From NCBI RefSeq assembly GCF_032854445.1, contig NC_088301.1, positions 28,008,402 through 28,072,401 on the forward strand: 64,000 nucleotides of DNA. Direction: 5' to 3'. Under the pieces are notes generated by a model. That model was given only the letters and a program-made list of their open reading frames with translations, was not told where the DNA came from and did no database searches. This document shows, piece after piece, positions 1 to 13,342 of the stretch (the first letter of the stretch is position 1; every line of letters begins with the position of its first letter). The translations under genes and the position numbers were made by a program. The stretch comes from Liolophura sinensis. Taxonomy: Eukaryota; Mollusca; Polyplacophora; Chitonida; Chitonidae.

Positions 1-659
1 TAAAATGACATCGTGTCTTATTGAATTCTGTATTTTCACTGACTGACAGTATAGCTCGGTATGCCGCACTTACTCTCGTATGCATGTCATATATATCCTC
101 TGATACCCTTCTGACCCTTGACCGTAGATGACCTAGAACAAAGATCTGACATGTTTTGACAAAGGTCTTTCGTCAGAAGGTTATTCAGGTACCGAATTTC
201 AGTGATTCGGTGTTTTTCAACAGATTCTCAGCAAATGTGCTCGGGTTTCTCCTACTGAGTTCTGGGTGATCATCATAATTATACAACGTGAAATTACACA
301 ATATTTAGGCCTAAATATGAAGGTATTTATAACACAAAGGAAAAGTCCTTGAAAGCGTGTGGCATATCCAAGAGAATGACTTGCAATTGCTGAGCCGAAG
401 TTAGTGAAGTAAACGATGATTCAAAACTCGAGTGGCTAATATGACGTTATACATGCATCGAAATTAGGGCTTGTGGGTGTATAAATTATGTATTATATAT
501 TGAGGCTTTAAATTTTGACGTAAGTTAAAAAGCGCTTTTGCAATCGGCCTGTGTACATGTTACTCCACAAAACCACGCGATCTGTCTCTTCAGGAACATT
601 CTGACATTCCCTAATAACAGGTTAGAAAGCATCATGGGTATACATATATACATGCAGCT

Positions 660-844
660 AGATCATGCTGACTTCCTCTCCGGCGGTAAGTGGGAAGGTC
701 TGTCAGCAACCTGCGGATGGTGGTGAGTTTCCCCTGGGGCTCTGCCCGGTTTCATCCCAACATAATGCTGGCCGCCGTCGTATAAGTGAAATATTCTTGA
801 GTACGGCGTAAAACACAAATCAAATAAATAAATAAATAAATAAA
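660..844 (+). mobile_element. SINE-A, 5'-truncated
   Basis: SINE-A is the main repeat here. Full copies start with a tRNA-like head (CCGTGGCTCAGTTGGTTAGC, B box GAGTTCAAGTCC), have a middle part CAACCTGCGGATGG, and end GAAATATTCTTGAGTACGGC then AAACACCAATCAAATAAA repeats. This copy begins inside the head. Confidence 0.85.
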
Positions 845-1333
845 TTTATGTAGCTCCATTCAAAACGTCATAAACAGTAAAGAAGACCTAAACACGATTT
901 CACTGGAAACACGAAATCTTCAAGACAACCAAGCTGAGTTTCATTGTGGAAAGCTGTATATCCATGCTTGTCTTTATATATGTGTTAAGACAATGACATC
1001 AATTTTATGCTGTAGAATCTTGAAATGCCAGGCATACGTTTGAATGTGAATGCATATAGCCTAACCTAAGCTAATGCATCTGTACATTTCTAGAACCTTA
1101 TATTAAATATGTTAACGAAGAAAAATATTGGAGAATGTGTGTTCTGTGACGGGTTAAGTGAAGTGTCGTAACCGCATGCACCTGCATGCGCACAGTGTTA
1201 GTTGAGGTAGCCATTGTGGATACACTTATGGAATAGATTATTATACGTCCAGGATATAATGCAGAATTACGGAAGCATATGATTGCGGAATTCGAAATTC
1301 CATATAAACGCAGAGTTTGGGTAAACCTGAGTA

Positions 1334-1735
1334 GGTCCAGATGTAGTATAAGCTAATGCGACGTGCTGAGATGTGAACATATAGGTCGTCATTTAATTAT
1401 AAGTCCAGATGTAGTATAAGCTAATTCGACGTGCTGAGATGTGAACATATAGGTCGTCATTTAATTATAAGTCCAGATGTAGTATAAGCTAATGCGACGT
1501 ACTGAGATGTAAACATATGTCGGCATTTAATTATAAGTCCAGATGTAGTATAAGCTAATGCGACGTGCTGAGATGTGAACATATAGGTCGTCATTTAATT
1601 ATAAGTCCAGATGTAGTATAAGCTAATGCGACGTGCTGAGATGTGAACATATAGGTCGTCATTTAATTATAAGTCCAGACGTAGTATAAGCTAATGCGAC
1701 GTACTGGGATATGAATATATAGGTCGACATTTAAT
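1334..1735. repeat. minisatellite, 67-68 bp unit, six copies
   Basis: Unit beginning TCCAGATGTAGTATAAGC and ending TCATTTAATTATAAG. Copies are over 90% alike; the last is the most diverged. Confidence 0.93.
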
Positions 1736-3536
1736 TGTGCAGCAGACTGAAATATTAATGTACTTGCACGAACCTATGGACAGGTCACGTGTCTAGCCAA
1801 CATGATATTTTTACACTAGGTGCACTTGGTCACCGAAGGGGAGAAGAACGACCACAAGTAAAATACTCCCCCAAACACCCCCAAACACCATGATGCACGA
1901 TGCCGATTGAAGACTGAATGGGATGGGGTGTTGGTTACTTATTTCATCTTTGTAGTGTAGTAAATGTGTACAAACCCATTAATATTAGAAATCCATTAGT
2001 GTGAATGGAGTGGGGAGTAGTTATTCTTAATAACTGGTACCAGATCCCTCGATAGAAGCCATAGCAGGCTTAGTGTCAGTCTTACTGTGTAGTTGGCCTA
2101 GTGTCAATCAGTTACGTAACTACGCATCCATTGTTCCATTCTATTTCCAAAGTGTGTAATGAAAGTGAGTAATGGAAGGCCCGCAAATGAAAGATTATTA
2201 ACATGTGTTAATGAAAACCAGGGTGCCAAGTATTCCAATGGAACTTACTCGTGGATAGACGGAAAAGATGAAAGCCTGTTTGGACAATCCGCGGAAGGCG
2301 CGGAAGTTATCTATGTTGGACGGCGCCGTATTCCCAAAATGTAGATATACAGTGTAGCTCTCCTTTTTATACATGCTGATGGAGTGAGAGCTACAGAGTG
2401 AAAGCAAACGGAAATGGGCGCGTAACTTAGCTGCTCAGACATATATTCCTTACAGAAAGAAAGTAAGGGCATGCCACTCAATCAAACCCTATGTTTTCAA
2501 AAAAGTTTTTGCACCGTGTTTTATGGTTATTCACCACTGCTTCAAGACACTGCTAATATTTCTCTTCCACGCTAGGTACCCCCCTCTCGAAATGAATATT
2601 CGAACCGCCATATTGCCATATAGCCTCGTTTTGGATTGAACTGGAGCCGAGCAATGTCTGCAGCTTTCTTTGTATTCTCCGTCCATCAGCATTCGCGAGC
2701 TGCAGTTCTTTATCTACACAATGTGGTGCTTATAGTACCTGGCTATTATGGAAAACATGGACCACCTAAGCCGTGTATGCTGACTACCATAGCCCTTCAT
2801 CCATCTACACAAACTGGGGCACCCCCGTCATCTACCCGCCTCCAACCTCGCCACAGTTTCAGTTTGTTATGCATGGGTGAATCGTTTTTAACAACGTCAC
2901 GTTCAATTAAATGTATAATAGCCAGCAAAAAAAAATCAATTCTTTACCAAGATTTGCTCTAAGCCATCTGTTATTGTATACATTCGTTCAACTGACCCAC
3001 ATGTACCCTGGGTATGATCAGAATACAATATATTCGTTAGAATGAGAGAGAAAGTAAACATGACCTTCAGTAATTCAGTGTATATAGCCTCTATGGTGCA
3101 TCATCAAATGTGTGAACATGTAGCCTTTGACTAGTATTCTCTGCTAGTGTGCTGTGTATTTGTAAATCGTTGAATATACATCATCATGAGGTAGTCGGTG
3201 TATGAATGTGTGCCCTAAGCTCAAGGGTATTATTGTAGATAGTCGGTTATAAACATACAACCCACCATCCATCAAAGAGCTTTGTCCATTAAATGCATGC
3301 TTGTGTCTCCCCTAGTGGGCTGTTCACAGTATATATACCTGCATCCGGTGCGGGGTAAACTCTGCTTGCTTGCACGTGATTGCGTATACACCCTGGACGG
3401 TACAGCACACAGCTTTGGAAGGAAATATCAATATGGTAAATACAGTGAAAATTCCCCCTATAAAGGCAGAAATCTGTAGCAAAGCACCCATTTATTTGAC
3501 TGCAGTGGCTTTAAAAGTATAACTGCCTTGATGACG
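1736..3536. other. no gene recognised apart from the short frame at 2159
   Basis: Mixed-composition DNA with short frames only; no repeat family or motif identified. The same holds for 1-659 and 845-1333. Confidence 0.5.
2159..2344 (+). other. short open frame of uncertain status
   Basis: 61 codons, GRPANERLLTCVNENQGAKY...EVIYVGRRRIPKM, with protein-like composition. No clear splice acceptor, partner exon or family was recognised. It could be a decayed exon fragment or chance. Confidence 0.15.
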
Positions 3537-3580
3537 GACAGACAGGCAGACAGGCCAACAGGCAGACAGGCAGAGAGACA
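3537..3580. repeat. GACA/GGCA-rich microsatellite
   Basis: Short run of GACAGACAGGCAGACAGGCC-type repeats. Confidence 0.8.
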
Positions 3581-3838
3581 TGAAAACGTCAAGAGCTAAT
3601 TATAACTGAAACTCCATAAAAATGTCTTGTCCACGTATAGCGTCTGCATACCCATAGCTACAATGACAGTCTGTGTTGGGCGTATTCATACATAACTTAG
3701 TCGATCAACGTTACAAGCGCTCAGTGAAACGTGTCCCATTGATTATTACAAATTGCACGTTGTGCTGGGTGCCAGTAACTACCATCCAGGTGTCGTTAAC
3801 AATTAATAGAACATCAAGACCCACATTTTCAGTATTAA

Positions 3839-4146
3839 ATTTATTTATTTTTTATTTGATTGGTGTTTAACACCGTACTCAAGAATATTTCACTTATACG
3901 ACAGCGGGATGGTGGGGGGAAAGCGGACAGAGCCCGGTGGAAACCAACGACCATCCGCAGGTTGCTGGCAGACCATCCGCAGGTTGCTGGCAGACCATCC
4001 GCACGTTGCTGACAGACCTTCCCATGTACGGTCCGAGAGGAAGCCTGCATGAGCTGTACTTAAACTCACAGCGACCGCATTGGTGAGAGGCTCCTGGGTC
4101 ATTACGCTGCGCTAGCGCGCTAACCAACTGAGCCACGGAGGCTCCG
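3839..4146 (-). mobile_element. SINE-A, full length, with internal triplication
   Basis: Complete from the AAATAAA tail to the tRNA-like head GCCACGGAGGCTCC. The block around ACCATCCGCAGGTTGCTGGC is present three times in tandem (about 3950-4015), which other copies lack. Confidence 0.88.
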
Positions 4147-4259
4147 TTCAGTATTAAAGACAGTGCGTGTGTAACATACTGCATAACGACGCCGCAAGTC
4201 TGTACTCACTACTTACACTGCTTATCCGTTTTATAATTCAATCGTCCACGTATCGTCAA

Positions 4260-5640
4260 TCGTCCACGTGTCGTGCAATACAGTATCACTGAGATCTTAC
4301 ATTTTATATTCAATTGTGCATAGGTGCGTTTTTTCAGTAGATCCGTAAGGACTTATATTTTGTATCCAATTGTTCATAGATGCGTTTTTTCAATATATCA
4401 GTAAGGACTTGCATTTTATATTCATTTGTACACGGGTGCGTTTGTTCAGCCCATCTGTTCTTACATTTATAATTCGATTGTACATAAATGCTTTTGTTCA
4501 TTGTATCAGTAAGACCTTATATTTTACATTCAATTGTCCGTGGGCGGTTTTAGTCTTACATTTTGCATTCATTTGTGCGTGGGTGAGCTGATTCAATGTG
4601 TTTGTAACGTCTTACATTTTGCATTCATTTGTGCGTGGGTGAGTTGGTTCAATGTCTTTGTAACGTCTTACATTTTGCATTCATTTGTGCGTGGGTGAGT
4701 TGGTTCAGTGTGTTTGTGTCGACTTACATTTAGAACTCATGCCATATGTCGGTGTCGACGTCCATTAACAGGGTAGGAGGTATCTTGGAAAAAGGTTTTG
4801 CATACATATAACAACACATGACACGAATGAGGAGGGGGAGGGGGGCGATACTCCATTGTTGATGCTGTGTGCATATTAAGTATTCATTACCCCAAATTAC
4901 AAAATTCCCAGCTTAGTGCATTGTGTATCAGATTCGCTGTTAAGGTATATGTTAGAGGTGGTATCTCAAAAAGTACTTTATGTTTTGAGCTGTGATGTTA
5001 CATTCACGACTTCTGTGTACTAGAATCAATGTTAAGGTACATGTTAGGCATGGCATTTAAAAAAATGTACTGCAGGTATTTAGCTGAAGTGATATAGGTA
5101 AAAACAATAACAGGGGATGCTGCATTATTGATGCCTTGCATGCGTGTCATTTACGGTAAATTACAAAATTGCTGACCTTCACTTCTCTTCTTTAGCTTCC
5201 ATGTGTAAAGGTAAATGTTTCAGTATTTTATGCATTGAATTTTGCATTCATGTGACTTCTACGGCCTTGCTATAGCTAATATGAGTACATTCTATTGTTC
5301 AGGGTTGGTTTGTTCATTCTGTGTTTAACGTCTAACAGTTTACATGCAATTGTCCATGGATGGAATTGTTCATGTATGAGTTAGGTCTTACATTTGACAT
5401 TCATTTGTGCGTAGTGTACAAATGCGTAGTGCTTTTGTTCAGTATTTAACAGTAAGGCCTTATATACATTTTACATTCAGTACATAATGTGTGCGTTTGT
5501 TCGGTGTACGAGTGTATGACACTCGGTGTACGAGTATGACGACTATTATTTTTACATTCAGCTTTGTTTGAGTGCCATTGTTCAGTGCAACAGTATAAAG
5601 GTTTATATTTTGCATTCATTTGTGCATGTGTGGATGCGTT
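4260..5640. repeat. degenerate ~50-60 bp repeats flanking the 60 bp array
   Basis: Loose repeats of GTAAGGACTTATATTTTG and CATTCATTTGTGCGTGGG. They look like decayed relatives of the array at 5641-6960, interrupted by unrelated sequence (about 4740-5290). Confidence 0.6.
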
Positions 5641-6960
5641 TTCTTAGACAGTTTGTATTCGGTTGTGAGTAAGCGGGTGTGTGTTCAGTGTATCAGTAAG
5701 GTCTTACACAGCTTGTATTGAATTGTGCGTAAGCGGGTGTATGTGCAGTGTGTCAGTAAGGTCTTACACAGTTTGTATTGAATTGTGCGTAAGCGGGTGT
5801 GTGTTCAGTGTGTCAATAAGGTCTGAGACAGTTTGTATTATATTGTGCGTAAGGGGGTGTATGTGCAGTGTGTCAGTAAGGTCTTACACAGTTTGTATTG
5901 AATTGTGCGTAAGCTGGTGTGTGTTCAGTGTGTCAGTAAGGTCTTACACAGTTTGTATTGAATTGTGCGTAAGCGGGTGTATGTGCAGTGTATCAGTAAG
6001 GTCTTACACAGTTTGTATTGAATTGTGCGTAAGCGGGTGTGTGTTCAGTGTGTCAATAAGGTCTGAGACAGTTTGTATTAAATTGTGCGCAAGGGGGTGT
6101 TGTGCAGTGTGTCAGTAAGGTCTTACACAGTTTGTATTGAATTGTGCGTAAGGGGTGTGTGTTCAGTGTGTCAGTAAGATCTTACACATTTTGTATTGAA
6201 TTGTGCGTAAGGGGGTGTGTGAGCAGTGTGTCAGTAAGATCTTACACAGTTTGTATTGACTTGTGCGTAAGCGGGTGTGTGAGCAGTGTGTCAGTAAGAT
6301 CTTAGACAGTTTGTATTGACTTGTGCGTAAGGGGGTGTGTGAGCAGTGTGTCAGTAAGATCTTAGACAGTTTGTATTGAATTATGCGTAACGGGGTGTGT
6401 GAGCAGTGTGTCAGTAAGATTTTAGACAGTTTGTATTGACTTGTGCGTAAGGGTGTGTGTGAGCAGTGTGTCAGTAAGATCTTAGACAGTTTGTATTGAC
6501 TTGTGCGTAAGCGGGTGTGTGAGCAGTGTGTCAGTAAGATCTTAGACAGTTTGTATTGACTTGTGCGTAAGCGGGTGTGTGAGCAGTGTGTCAGTAAGAT
6601 CTTAGACAGTTTGTATTGACTTGTGCGTAAGGGGGTGTGTGAGCAGTGTGTCAGTAAGATCTTAGACAGTTTGTATTGAATTGTGCGTAAGCGGGTGTGT
6701 GAGCAGTGTGTCAGTAAGATCTTAGACAGTTTGTATTGACTTGTGCGTAAGGGGGTGTGTGAGCAGTGTGTCAGTAAGATCTTAGACAGTTTGTATTAAA
6801 TTGTGCGTAAGCGGGTGTGTGAGCAGTGTGTCAGTAAGATCTTAGACAGTTTGTATTGACTTGTGCGTAAGGGGGTGTGTGAGCAGTGTGTCAGTAAGGT
6901 GCAGTGTATCAGTATCAGACAGTTTGCGTTTTAATTGTGCGTAAGCGAGTAGGCCGGTAT
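5641..6960. repeat. minisatellite, 60 bp unit, about 21 copies
   Basis: Unit with GACAGTTTGTATTGACTTG, TGCGTAAGGGGGTGTGTG and CAGTGTGTCAGTAAG. The period is 60 with two 1-base slips near 6100-6150. Left copies use GTGTTCAGTGTG and a TTACACAG variant; right copies use GTGAGCAGTGTG and TTAGACAG. Because 60 is a multiple of three, one frame stays open for 145 codons; not a gene. Confidence 0.95.
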
Positions 6961-8530
6961 GTCCAGTGTGTCAATAAGGTTTTATATATTTAATTCAGTT
7001 AGACATTCTGTGGCTTGTTCTATGTTTAATGCTGATTATGTATCATTAATTCGGCTTGATAAGGCATCGTCCCCTTTTAAGAGGGTGGTTCTGTCGATGG
7101 TGTGACTTCAGTGTTAATCAGAATGCAGGAGCAGAAGCATCGAGTGGTAGCCGTAACCTACATAAACGTGGGACAGGTCCCTGAATGCTTTGTATATATG
7201 CTTATCTGTTAGTCATTGTGAAAAATCAATAAATCTATTGATAAATCTGTCAGTGAATTACACCATCGCCCCATCTATCCCATTAAAACAACTTCAGAAA
7301 TCAATCTATGAATCAATCAGCCACAAAATCACTTCGATCAATTACCAAATCAGGTACGAAATCAAGCATAGAGCAGTTATTAAATCGGCCCGTTTATTTT
7401 TCATCTGGCATCTACACTGTTCTGGGTGCCTGTTTGGTATGGCTGTGAAACCCAAGGCTGTTAATAAAAACGACTTTTGTCCTGGTGAGCCCATAGACCG
7501 ATACTGTCAGCCATTTAGTCCTGGCTGTATTTATTTCTAAATTTGGAAACCCATAAAACGCGTGGGCGGATGCGACAAGTGCAGGAGGCCAAAAACAGGC
7601 GGAGATAGCGGTACATAAATAGATACGCATACCGTAAAGCTTCTAAAATTTAAAACACGAAAATACCCCCTTTTTTTGGAAATGTTATTTTGATAAACTT
7701 TTAACAGACTTAATAATCCAACCATAAAGAATTATTTCCTTAAATTTCGAACATTATATACATTTTTGGGTTGCATTACATAACGGAAAATATCGAATAG
7801 CCAATATTACCGTAAATCTTTTAAGACTGGGACAATAAAATGTATATTAAGATGCCTTTGAACTAGCCATGTATGAAATTTGGATTTTGAAATGGAGTGC
7901 TTTAAATACCACTAAAGAAGTGGCCGTGATAGCTTCATATAGTGCAGGGTGTTCATAGAATGTACAGTATTGTCGGTACCTGACAGCAAGCTTTAGAAGA
8001 CGCGTTTGAAATGGCAGAGTCTCAGAGACGGTTTATTATGATCAGTCGTCGATAGGTATGTACTATTCTCAGTGCTCACGTGGTCATGTTTCAGTAGGAT
8101 AGCCCCGAAAATAAACTACATCGATATCGGTTTTGTTGCTGCCATTGACGATCTAGCTTTGAGTCTGTTTGAAGCTGCCGCAGTTGGCGTTCGCTGAATT
8201 AGTCGGTGCGCAGCTAACGTTGTCTGTGCTGGCTGTGTCGACGGGAAGTGGCCGGATCTATATCGGGGTAGCCATCTTTATAAATATGCCCCCAACCGGA
8301 AGTAGCCTCGCTCCATTGCTTGGGAAAATTACGTGTGTTCTAAACCGGTCTAATCTGGGCGAGTTGCGTACGTGTGGCGGAAAGCCGGTATGGAGGTTGG
8401 ATCAAGGTGATGGTGGGGATATACTGAAACACTACGCTCCATATGGACCACCCGATAATTTTTGTCTTCTTTTATTTGTTTATTTATTTATTTGATCTTT
8501 GTTTGTATAGAGGATATAGGCCTACAAGGA
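6961..8530. other. no gene recognised
   Basis: Short frames at 7190-7540 and 8169-8495 show no family motif. 8650-9810 is likewise blank. Confidence 0.5.
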
Positions 8531-8649
8531 GTGACCTATTATATCAGTTTTATTGAAAGAGGGGTGTAATTTTCGTTTGTTCCGAGCCTTTGGCGAGGAA
8601 CAAAAGAAAATTACATCACGAGAGTGATAAATTTGATATAGTTGGTCAC
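8531..8649. mobile_element. palindromic MITE/snapback element
   Basis: Near-perfect inverted halves: GTGACC...ATATCA and GTAATTTTCGTTTGTTCC on the left answer GGAACAAAAGAAAATTAC and TGATATAGTTGGTCAC on the right. The loop is about 13 bp. No coding capacity. Confidence 0.6.
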
Positions 8650-10009
8650 GTATTGCATATCCTATTTATCCCATAAACTATTTTGAACGGTTTTAGGTGG
8701 TTGATAGAGGCGACAACGTCTGTTTGTTTGGACAAGTATGTAAATGAGATGCGTACTGATATCGATATATGTGAAACGGTTGGAGCCGAACCACACATTT
8801 AACTAAATATATAATCTGTGATTTCTGTAAACAGAAAGCATAACACAGTCCTTTAGTGTGCTATAAGACGTCGAGCTTTAACTTTTCTTTGAAATATCAG
8901 CATTCATAACTGCTCATTTATCAAAACATTTGGGTCCAAACTGTGACCTAAATCTAGTTCATATCTCTATGACGTCACGCGATGACTTTCAGAGTGGGAT
9001 GAGTGGAAATTTCGAAAATCATTCTGAACGAAATATGCAAATATCGGCTTTTAACGCGAAAAATTCGCCTCAAGACTTGTTTGCTGATCTTACTAACCAT
9101 CATGGAACATAGAGAATGCAACAAAACAGCGTCTACGATGTTTCAAAGGGCTTGATTTTGGTTCTGTTTTGGACTGTTTGATGGTAGACGTGATGTGGAA
9201 TCAAAGGGTCACTGTGACACCAATTATCGTGTGCGATGTGGCAAATACAATGGACTAGATCTAAGAATAATCTTGAGGTACATCAATTGCAGACCAGTTC
9301 ATAAACACGAGACAACCCTTTGGTGCTCTATAATGTAGTAACTTAAGTTTGTAGGTTTTTAATTTCGTGAAAATCTGATACCGAAGCATGCTTGTGTCTT
9401 TGAGGGTTGAACTTGAGTTCATCGTTTGTGAGTACCGGTACCTTCTTTAGGCTTACAGCGTCAAGCGCTTCATTTCCTTTCACCAACCTTTGATGATATT
9501 TTTCACATTTCATGAAGATAAATTTTATCCCTATTCAATGTCCAAAAAACCCAACGGCAACAAACACTAGAAGTCCGGTATGCGGTTGTACTTTTTCATG
9601 AAGCTTGCCAATGAAAGTTCAGGTGACCAATCAAAAGTTCGGGTTATTTATATAATGCTTGTGATATTGAAAATTTACATCACTGTTGTTATATCACTGA
9701 CACGTGCAAATTATGGGATAAAACGCCATTTACTGTTGAAGACGGCGGTCAGTCTTATTATTAATAGAGGCATGTCGGAATACCCGACATGGACCACCGA
9801 CATTTGAAGCTTAAGTTATTGACGAACTTTCCATGTGCCACGTGTAGAGATATTCAAACCATGCATATATATTGATGGAAGACACGGGACCACGTTACGC
9901 AAGAACAAAATGTATTTATAATGGTACTACAGGTGAAGGAAACGGAATATACAAACCAGCACAGGCGCAAAAAAGAATGGTAACTTTGACATAGAGCAAA
10001 TCACCTAAC

Positions 10010-10200
10010 ATGTTCGTCTCGGTGTCAGGACTTGGCGTGGCTGGCTGGAGTAACATGTCTCGTGTCTGTGACCTAGCTGTCTAGTGAGACAGCGCTGATA
10101 ATCTACACTGCAACCAGCCTGCTGTACAAGGAGACTTTGTAATGCAAGAAAGGGACGTTGAAAGGGACGTTAAACCACAAGCAAATAAACAAACAATGGT
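10010..10200 (+). mobile_element. SINE-B-like fragment
   Basis: Ends in GGGACGTTAAACCACAAGC and an AAATAAACAAACAA tail, a SINE 3' end distinct from SINE-A. The middle is weakly related to the repeats at 10885 and 60755. Boundaries are approximate. Confidence 0.45.
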
Positions 10201-10505
10201 GCTTTCAATATATGCATTTGACTTAATTAACATAGCTTAGTTTCCGCATGTGTGAATTCATTCAAGATAGTGTAGGTGTATCCTATACCCACATTGGAAA
10301 ATACTTTTGTTGACTCATACCTTATTTTTTTTCTAGCAAAATCACGAATATCCCCATACCGTACAAACGTTCTACACGTCTATACACGTCTATACCAATG
10401 TCGTTTAAACCACCCTCTTAATATAAGGTCTCTTTTTCTTGATTATGTTCTTTAGAAAACAATTACACATGTTAGGACATAAGGAAAAAAAGTTAACTCG
10501 GCTTT

Positions 10506-10672
<167 letters not shown>

Positions 10673-10884
10673 TAAGTGTAAGGTTAAGTGTAAAACATAG
10701 CAATAATACCTGGAAGACAGGAAACGAACTTCCGGGGAACAAACCGTCTTTTACTAAGACGTAGAATATATTAATAATTTATCCCACATAATCGACTGGT
10801 TGTGAATTTCCGAGATTAAAAACATTCAGCAAAGACTATTAAGATTGTTTTCTGTCCCCTGCATTGTTTATGGTGACTAAATCA

Positions 10885-11065
10885 TCGTGGGTATGATACT
10901 TCAGTGGCGGAAGCACTTTAGCGGCAAGGACTCGCCCTGTCACAGGAAGACACGGTATATTCACACGCACATATAATGATTCTTCTGAAAAATTCTTCAT
11001 ATGAAAAATTGTAAAAAGCACGACTTAAAAAACCGAAGCATACATATAATTAGCGGTACAAGGGG
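10885..11065 (+). mobile_element. SINE-B, 3' part
   Basis: ATGATACTTCAGTGGCGG, then AGCACTTTAGCGGCAAGGAC and AAGCACGACTTAAAAAACCG match the repeats at 33955 and 60755 in order and spacing. Confidence 0.65.
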
Positions 11066-11487
11066 TGCAATTAAGTGCTTATGCTTCATGCTTGAGCGAT
11101 GATCGGTTTCATTTAATCCCGGACAGACTGGATAGGTATAAACCATGTAGGCTATTAATTCCGAATACGATTTAAAACTGTAGCAGAAACACAAAGACAA
11201 GATACAACATAAAATTACTGATTGAAGTAATTTTTAAGTAATGTGTTAAAATATAGAATAAATCCGTGAAAATACTTAAATAATGTTCTTTCAAATTAAT
11301 TTTGCATGTTTTACGAATTGATTTTTACGAAAACTTTGCCTGTTATGAGACCTGTTTCGGTCTTAGCAGTATGTCATATGTGAAGTTACTGCCTAATTCA
11401 TCATGAAATACATTAATATATATTGAATTCCCGACACTAAATAACTATCTCGAGTTTGTTTGGACTTTTAACAAACGAGTCGTCCCC

Positions 11488-11840
11488 ATCTGGTTTGGCA
11501 CCTCAGTTGGGAGAGCGGTGGCGCTAGACAACAAAAGATACCAGTTCGAGTCTCACTCGAGCCATTATTTTCACTACATATACTTGTTTGTGTCGAAAAT
11601 TGAATATATATATTGAGCCAATTTGCTTTATAGACGGTCATCCGTGGTGCTCTTGAGGAGAGCAAACCGGACAGAGCCAGGAGAAAACCACCGTCCTTTG
11701 GGAAGGTCTGCCAGCAGGAGGTTTTCCTCCGGGCTCCGCCCTGTTTCCTCCCACCATAATGCTGGCCGCCGTTGTATAAATGAAATATTCTTGAATGCGG
11801 CGTAAAACACCAATCATATAAATAAATGAATAAATGATTT
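11488..11840 (+). mobile_element. SINE-A body with a different tRNA-like head
   Basis: The head near 11493-11565 reads TGGCACCTCAGTTGGGAGAG with a B box CAGTTCGAGTCTC, unlike the usual head. The body joins from about 11630 with the normal SINE-A 3' end and AAATAAATGAATAAATG tail. It may be a chimeric SINE or two adjacent insertions. Confidence 0.7.
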
Positions 11841-12547
11841 AATTTGCATATGTGCAAGGTGCTGATATTCGTCTGGTGCCATTTGGGCTATGAAAAGAAA
11901 ATTACATGTGATCTATATATTATTGTGCGAGTAAACGCACTAGTAATTGATGTGCAACTTTTTAGTCACGTGACCATACGCACCATCTCGATGTAACGTC
12001 TAAGCATGGTGTTTCTATTACGATATTTTCGCCGGTATGCAAGCGACTGGCAATATATATCAGCAGTGACATATGAACAATGCAACTTTAATGACGATTT
12101 CTGCTTATATTGGCTCAATACAATTGATTTTATGAAAGGTGGACAAATCGGTGCTGCTTTAGTAATGAATAATGATGTCTACACCGTGTTGGTGTTCAAG
12201 GTCTCGGTATGCAAATGTTCAAATACCCACACCTGTATAATGCCAGTGAAGTACAGCAGGCATAGTTGTCTCAAGTGCAATAAAGTAGTCTATCAAGTAT
12301 GGGCCTACATTCGATTCTATACATATTCTTGAGCGTTTGTGCAACTGTTCATAAGCGCATGCGCCACGTGGATAAATGTAAGTCTCATACAGTGATGATT
12401 TAACATTGTCACATGGACTGATAGGCTATGTGTAGCTAACAGCGATGTCACCTGTGGGGCTCACGTTATCACATAGGCTATGAGTAACTAACAGCGATGT
12501 CACCTGTGGGGCTGGCTAACTGTATGCAGCTGTTCAAGTAACTCTCG

Positions 12548-12846
12548 TCACCTGCAGTGGAAAATGTGAGTACCGTCGCATGCAAGGCATCGATACAGAG
12601 AACATCTATAAATTTGATCGTGTCGCATCCAACCTGTCGCGGATTCGACGGTGGAATATTCCGGGCATTCCAGTTTCTTTAAACCATAAAACTGACTGCC
12701 AAGGTACACTAGTGGAAACTTCTTGCGAATGTCAGACGTTAAACCACAATCAATCAACCTACGTTGAAAATAACAGTACCTGCATGGTTGGGTCATATGA
12801 CAGAAAAATTATTAAGTACGACGTTAAACCCTAAGCACTCGCACTC
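12548..12846 (+). mobile_element. SINE-B-type composite
   Basis: Two SINE-like 3' ends in series: CAGACGTTAAACCACAATC near 12733 and CATATGACAGAAAAATTATT followed by AAGTACGACGTTAAACCC near 12785-12830. The second matches, inverted, the end of the repeat at 25093. Confidence 0.55.
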
Positions 12847-13342
12847 ACTGAATTACTGGCTGTCCATGTTCCCTTGTATTTATGTGGGTTTTGCATGTTG
12901 CAGGAGTTTGAACTCAACATTCAATACTTCTGCATTTTCCTTTGTTCTCAGATACTCTTAAAACTGATTGGCCTTGTCGCAAAATCTACGTTTGTCAATG
13001 ACATCATGCCTCTTCAATGTTCATATCAATCATGTCAGTGACCTGATTACAGTAACCTTGTGTTATACCTGATCCAATCATTGATCTTTCCTCATAAATA
13101 TTCAATTATTCACCTGTAAAGCCCCTATTGATAACTTTTTCATACTTACCGCTACAAGTACACACACAACTGCCGTTCATTATTCGCTCACATCGTGTTG
13201 CAGTGTTCAAGGTGTAATACAATGGTCATTATACTGCATGTATCTTTACACGAACGAAGTGTTCAAATTTTGCTTATAATATCCCTCGATTATTTTTAGT
13301 CACTTGACGAATTGTATGCGTGATTCTCTGAATGCTTTGTTT

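Noticed and set aside
5681-6118. 145-codon cysteine-rich repeat protein
   Set aside because: It is only the 60 bp minisatellite read in an open frame; no splice or start context and no partner exons.
11493-11565. functional tRNA gene
   Set aside because: A and B boxes are present but no acceptor stem pairing was found, and it leads into a SINE body.
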